Shown one piece after another: positions 60,373-64,000 of a DNA stretch of 64,000 nt. The translations under genes were made by a program, and so were the position numbers. The first letter of the stretch is position 1; the number at the start of each line of letters is the position of its first letter. Below the pieces are notes generated by a model. That model worked only from the letters and a program-made list of their open reading frames with translations, had not been told where the DNA came from and made no database searches. The stretch lies in contig JAFDVS010000032.1 in NCBI GenBank assembly GCA_018268935.1, forward strand, positions 81,987 to 145,986. Direction: 5' to 3'. The DNA comes from Acidobacteriota bacterium (GTDB taxonomy: Bacteria; Acidobacteriota; Terriglobia; Bryobacterales; Bryobacteraceae).

Positions 60373-61407
60373 CTCTTCGGATTGGGGCACCAGGCGTTGA
60401 TACATGGCGTCCGGGATGGGGCTGTTCCAGTGTCCTGTCCAGCGGGCCGTGCCGGTGACGCCGAGAAATACCAGGACGATCGTAGCGGCGATCCAGCGCG
60501 GGTCGATCCAGCCCTTCGATGCTGGAGCGCTCATGCCGAGACAATCTTCGGCGGGGCACGCCGCGACACATTCCATGCAGCCGAGGCATTCGGCGGAGCG
60601 GATCTGAATCAGTTTATCGACCGGAAGGCCGGCAGGGCAGGCTTTGGCGCATTTCGCGCAATCGATGCAGCGGGCTTCGTTGCGGCGGATGCGCAGCGGG
60701 CTGAGCAGGGCGACGAGGCCCATCAGCGCTCCATAGGGACAGAGATAGCGGCACCAGAAGTTACGGACAAAGACGCTGGCGACGATGAAGATTCCGATGG
60801 TGATGGCTGCGCCAGTGCTCAGGTAGCGGAAGAAGTTGAGCATTTTGACATCGGCCACGATGCCGTAAGGGGAATAGAGAAACGCTGCAATGGCTTCGGC
60901 GCTCATGCTGCCCACGGCATAAAGAAACAATCCCATGAGGATGTACTTCAGGCTGCGGAGGGGGATGTCGAGCCAGCGGGGCAGAGTCCAGTTGCGGCGG
61001 AAGGTGTCACGGCCGAGTTTCCACAGCAGTTCGGAAATTGTGCCCACAGGACAGAGCCATCCGCAGAAGGCTTTGCGGAGGAAGAGCGAGAGGCCGGCGA
61101 AGGTGAGGAACAGGAACATAGCTGCGGGATGAACGGCGGGTATCGTTCCGGTTTGCAGGAAGTATTTCGTATTCATCATGCCGGCGATGGGGAGCCAGCC
61201 TTCTACGCCCGCGGGCCGCTGCCAGCCTTGTGGGCCTGCCCCTTCGTACTGCCGCACCCAAAGGAAGAAGGCGGCGCCAATCCAGATGTTCAGGAGGAGG
61301 AAGGAAAATTGAATGGCGCGGCGCAAGCTTTGCGATTGGTCCGGGCGTATGCGGCGGATCAAAGGCTTCTTTTGTTTCGGTGGGACTTCGATTAGTAGAG
61401 CCGCCAT
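60358..61407 (-). CDS. NapH-like membrane iron-sulfur protein
   Basis: 349 residues with five or six transmembrane helices. Membrane motifs FCGWLCPVG and WCRYLCPYGALMG are NapH/CcoG-type Cys clusters, followed near residues 245-295 by two ferredoxin motifs CIDCAKCAKACP and CLGCMECVAACP. It probably transfers electrons from quinol or a soluble donor to a periplasmic partner. It converges on the hemerythrin gene with 15 bases overlap and diverges from the YwaF-like gene. The partner reductase is not in the window. Confidence 0.9.
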   Translation of the reverse strand: MAALLIEVPPKQKKPLIRRIRPDQSQSLRRAIQFSFLLLNIWIGAAFFLWVRQYEGAGPQGWQRPAGVEGWLPIAGMMNTKYFLQTGTIPAVHPAAMFLFLTFAGLSLFLRKAFCGWLCPVGTISELLWKLGRDTFRRNWTLPRWLDIPLRSLKYILMGLFLYAVGSMSAEAIAAFLYSPYGIVADVKMLNFFRYLSTGAAITIGIFIVASVFVRNFWCRYLCPYGALMGLVALLSPLRIRRNEARCIDCAKCAKACPAGLPVDKLIQIRSAECLGCMECVAACPAEDCLGMSAPASKGWIDPRWIAATIVLVFLGVTGTARWTGHWNSPIPDAMYQRLVPQSEELGHP

Positions 61408-61440
61408 GGTTTGAGCTTAATGGCGATCCGGCGGCGGGGC

Positions 61441-61456
61441 AGTGACTGAAGTCACT
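61441..61456. promoter_or_regulatory. Crp/Fnr-type 16-bp palindrome in a divergent promoter region
   Basis: AGTGACTGAAGTCACT (61441-61456) is a perfect dyad of the GTGA-N6-TCAC type. It lies between the NapH-like gene (ATG at 61407) and the YwaF-like gene (ATG 61484). Its centre is 41.5 bases from the NapH-like start codon, which would fit activation of a near-leaderless transcript. Confidence 0.6.
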
Positions 61457-61483
61457 AAGGGCCGGTATGATCGTAACCAGTCT

Positions 61484-62176
61484 ATGCGCACGGATTTCCG
61501 TTTGTTCAGCCTGATACACCTGGCCATCCTGACCGCCGTGCCTTTGATGGCCAGCATTCTGGCGGTGGTGGCGAGGCGCGAGCGCCGGTACGCGCGACGA
61601 ATCTCTCTTTCCCTGGCGGCGATGCTGACGGTGAACGAGATCATCTGGTACTCCTATCGCTACTCGACGGAAGGGTTCCGATTTCCGGAGGGATTGCCGC
61701 TACAGCTTTGTGATGCCATGGTGTGGCTGGCAGTAGCGGCGCTGTTGACGCCCGTGCAGTGGGTGTTTGAGACGGCGTTCCTGATTGGGATTGCCGGAGC
61801 CGGAATGGCTCTACTTACCCCCGATTTGTGGGCCCCTTTGCGATCCTATCCCTCCGTTTATTTTTTTCTCGCGCACGGCGCCATCGTGATTGCAGTGCTG
61901 TTTCTGGTTTGGTCGAAAGAGCGAAGTCTGCAACCCGGATGTGTATGGCGCGTGTTCGTATCGGTCAACCTCTTCGCTGGAATTGTGGGCACGTTTAATG
62001 CCATATTTCATACCAATTACATGTATCTATGCCGGAAGCCGGGCGGAGCGAGTTTGTTGGACTATTTTGGTCCGTGGCCTGTGTATCTTTTGTGCGGCGA
62101 ATTGCTGGCGCTGCTGCTGTTATGGCTGCTGTGGCTGCCGTTCGTGATCGCGCGGCGGAGAGCTGTTACGCAGTAA
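61484..62176 (+). CDS. YwaF/TIGR02206 family membrane protein
   Basis: 230 residues from ATG 61484, with seven hydrophobic helices. LPLQLCD near 80 and NYMYLCRKPGGASLLDYFGPWPVYL near 180 are the family hallmarks, shared with eukaryotic TMEM164. Its function in bacteria is unknown; TMEM164 acts on phospholipid acyl chains. It overlaps the convergent phosphoribosyltransferase gene by 57 bases. Confidence 0.9.
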   Translation: MRTDFRLFSLIHLAILTAVPLMASILAVVARRERRYARRISLSLAAMLTVNEIIWYSYRYSTEGFRFPEGLPLQLCDAMVWLAVAALLTPVQWVFETAFLIGIAGAGMALLTPDLWAPLRSYPSVYFFLAHGAIVIAVLFLVWSKERSLQPGCVWRVFVSVNLFAGIVGTFNAIFHTNYMYLCRKPGGASLLDYFGPWPVYLLCGELLALLLLWLLWLPFVIARRRAVTQ

Positions 62177-62788
62177 GGTGATGACTTCTTCGTCGGTGGT
62201 TTGGGGGAAGGAATCATACCAGCAACCGATCGCGCCCATGGCTTCCGGAGTGAGCGCAACTACAACCTCTTCGGCCAGTTGCCGGAAATGCGCGAGAGCC
62301 TCGGGCGGGGCGACGGAAGCGGCGACTATGATGCGGGAGGCGCCGCGGTGGCGGAGGGAATCGATGGCGGCTTCGAGGGTTGCGCCAGTGGCGATGCCGT
62401 CATCGGCGAGGATGATTTGCCAACCCCGATAATCGGGAGAAGGCCGGGGTCCGCAGTAGAGGCGCTCGCGGCGCTGCAGTTCCTGGTCTTCGAGAAAAGT
62501 GACTCTGTTGATTTCTTCAACAGAGAGGCCGCACTCGCGGATGAGGTCCTGATGAAGAATGCGCACACCACCTGAGGCAATTGCACCAAAGGCCAATTCG
62601 GGTTGCCAGGGAACGCCAAGTTTGCGCACGATACAGGCATCGAGAGGAAGGTGCAGGATGCGCGCAATCTCCGCAGCAACGACGACGCCTCCGCGAGGGA
62701 GGCCGACGACCATCGTGCGCGGCGCCGAGGTGTACGAGCGCAGCATTTGCGCCAGGCGGGCACCGGCGTCTACACGATCGCGCAGCAT
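62120..62788 (-). CDS. phosphoribosyltransferase-domain protein
   Basis: 222 residues from ATG 62788; a GTG at 62797 is an alternative, and neither start has a strong ribosome binding site. TMVVGLPRGGVVVAAEIARIL, CIVRKLGVPWQPELAFGAIASGG and the PRPP loop QIILADDGIATGATLEAAIDSL define a type I phosphoribosyltransferase of the group that, in proteins such as mycobacterial Rv2030c, is joined to erythromycin-esterase domains. No substrate is known. Confidence 0.88.
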   Translation of the reverse strand: MLRDRVDAGARLAQMLRSYTSAPRTMVVGLPRGGVVVAAEIARILHLPLDACIVRKLGVPWQPELAFGAIASGGVRILHQDLIRECGLSVEEINRVTFLEDQELQRRERLYCGPRPSPDYRGWQIILADDGIATGATLEAAIDSLRHRGASRIIVAASVAPPEALAHFRQLAEEVVVALTPEAMGAIGCWYDSFPQTTDEEVITLLRNSSPPRDHERQPQQP

Positions 62789-62896
62789 GTCAGTCACTCG
62801 AGGAGCAATCGCGGGGCCAGGGCCTGTTGGTGACGCGGCTGCGAGTGCCTGGGTGCGAAATGCGCGGCTACACCCAAATGAGTGTTTTCACCCTGA

Positions 62897-64000
62897 TTAT
62901 GCGTAAATATCGCAACGCGTGAGTGGTATGTTTTGTTGGCCTTGTTTGCTGAAGAGTATCTGGTGGATGTCGAGGCCACCCTCTTCGAAGGCGACGGCGC
63001 AACCGGCAAGATAGACTTCCCAGACGCGCAGAGTCTTCGCATCGACGAGTTCGGCGCACTTTCTTTCGTTGGTGCGAAGGCGCTGGAGCCAGGCGCGGCA
63101 CGTCATCGCGTAATGCGGACGTAAACCCTCCACATCGAGCACGGCGAAGCCTTCTTTTTCGGCGGCGGTGATCATATCGGAGAGGCGCACGATTTCGCCG
63201 CCGGGAAAAACGTAGCGGGAGATGAAAATGCCTTGCGCGTCGTGATGCGCGGAGGCAGGCATGGTGATGCCGTGATTGAGGAAGAGGCCGTTGGGGCTGA
63301 GCAGTTGATGCACCTTGCGGAAGTATTGGCGGAGGCGGGCGAGACCGACGTGTTCCACCATTCCGACGGATGCGATTTTGTCGAAGGGGCCGCGGGCATC
63401 GCGGTAGTCCTGTTCGAGAATCTGAACGAAGGGATCGAGCATGGCGGTTGTGATGGCGCGCCGCGCGAACTGTGCCTGCTGCGCACTGAGCGTGCAGCCT
63501 GTGGAGAAGGCGCCGAACCGCGCGGCGGCGTGCAATGCCAGTGCTCCCCATCCGCAGCCGATGTCGAGAAAGCGTTCGCCCGGATGGATGCGCAATTTGC
63601 GGCAGACCGTTTCCAGTTTGGTGAACTGGGCGTCGTCGAGCGAAGTTTCGGGTGTGGGGAAACAGGCGCAGGAATAGACCATGCGGCGATCGAGGAACTG
63701 GGCGTAAAAATCGTTGGAACGATCGTAGTGGTATTGAATGTCGTGCCGTGTATGGATGCGCCGCTCCCAGCGATGGATGAGGCGCCAGGGAGCGATGCGT
63801 CCGGCGAAGTTCATGATACGCGTGCGCCAACTTTGGGAACTGGCGCGAAGCTGCTGACGGACGGCCTCGACGAGGTCTCCGGCGATAGAAAATTCTCCTC
63901 GCGTGTAGGCGCAGGCGGCGGAGTAAGGGTCTGTGTGAAGGAGCCAATCGCGTTGTGCCTGAGAGTGGCACAGGATCTCAAAATCGCCCGTCTGCGACAC
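62897..64000 (-). CDS. cyclopropane-fatty-acyl-phospholipid synthase family, start may lie outside
   Basis: At least 367 residues; the first visible codon is a GTG at the very edge of the window, so the true start may be further on. FYAQFLDRRMVYSCACF, LDIGCGWGALALHAAARFGA (SAM loop), TLSAQQAQFAR, VGMVEHVG and FFISRYVFPGGE-type sequence identify the enzyme, which methylenates unsaturated phospholipid acyl chains. The C-terminal basic segment is complete. A SAM-dependent mycolic-acid-type transferase is the alternative. Confidence 0.9.
   Translation of the reverse strand: MSQTGDFEILCHSQAQRDWLLHTDPYSAACAYTRGEFSIAGDLVEAVRQQLRASSQSWRTRIMNFAGRIAPWRLIHRWERRIHTRHDIQYHYDRSNDFYAQFLDRRMVYSCACFPTPETSLDDAQFTKLETVCRKLRIHPGERFLDIGCGWGALALHAAARFGAFSTGCTLSAQQAQFARRAITTAMLDPFVQILEQDYRDARGPFDKIASVGMVEHVGLARLRQYFRKVHQLLSPNGLFLNHGITMPASAHHDAQGIFISRYVFPGGEIVRLSDMITAAEKEGFAVLDVEGLRPHYAMTCRAWLQRLRTNERKCAELVDAKTLRVWEVYLAGCAVAFEEGGLDIHQILFSKQGQQNIPLTRCDIYA

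Overview
The window is GC-rich, densely coding chromosomal DNA from a Gram-negative bacterium, most likely an Acidobacteriota member of the Solibacter/Bryobacter type. The evidence is the family mix: a PadR-controlled duplicated orphan ABC permease, a very large Oar-like TonB receptor with an N-terminal carboxypeptidase-regulatory-like domain, BACON, SLH and FG-GAP surface proteins, a PEP-CTERM protein, many small secreted proteins, and lipid A genes that show an outer membrane. This placement is inference from family content; the window contains no rRNA or other phylogenetic marker. I saw no tRNA, rRNA, CRISPR array, insertion sequence or phage block.

Layout. 0-11.4 kb: a cupredoxin / HD-GYP / barrel-protein operon, rsmD, an SLH protein, an exported possible lyase, an exported RidA-like protein, pdxH, an M23 peptidase and a DUF3500 protein. 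11.6-17 kb: a SulP transporter with a beta-carbonic anhydrase, a decaying AAA ATPase / DUF4276 pair, and an ArsR-controlled operon whose DoxX-like gene is frameshifted. 17-29.3 kb: a long structured intergenic hairpin, nagA, a DUF1080 protein, a giant secreted nuclease, a PEP-CTERM protein, a peroxiredoxin, an ADOP permease with its PadR regulator, a Nudix hydrolase and an FG-GAP protein. 29.4-35.6 kb: a GntR / SPFH / erythromycin-esterase / heme-motif cyclase-like operon, a PQQ-propeller protein and an Xre / membrane-protein pair. 35.6-49.9 kb: an acetyltransferase, secreted beta-propeller and phosphoesterase proteins, an astacin protease, an MFS transporter, a fused WaaA-LpxK lipid A enzyme and several secreted or membrane unknowns. 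50-64 kb: a TonB receptor with a DUF4198 protein, a toxin-antitoxin pair, a sugar-metabolism operon (isomerase, DJ-1, Gfo/Idh/MocA, lipocalin-like), a dCMP deaminase, a HAD phosphatase, an iron-sulfur repair / hemerythrin / membrane ferredoxin cluster, a phosphoribosyltransferase and a cyclopropane fatty acid synthase.

Two chromosome-scale signals stand out. First, the + strand is C-rich through the left half and G-rich through the right half whichever way the genes point, with the change between about 39 and 44.5 kb. That is the pattern expected at a replication origin, although no dnaA gene or convincing DnaA boxes are present. Second, three genes carry disruptions: an in-frame stop in the AAA ATPase, and single-base frameshifts in the DoxX-like and ADOP genes. 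These are either recent decay or sequencing errors.

Regulation is often visible. The PadR, GntR, Xre and ArsR-type genes each have a dyad in or beside their promoter. Two GTGA-N6-TCAC sites of the Crp/Fnr type flank the nitrosative-stress cluster at 59-61.5 kb.
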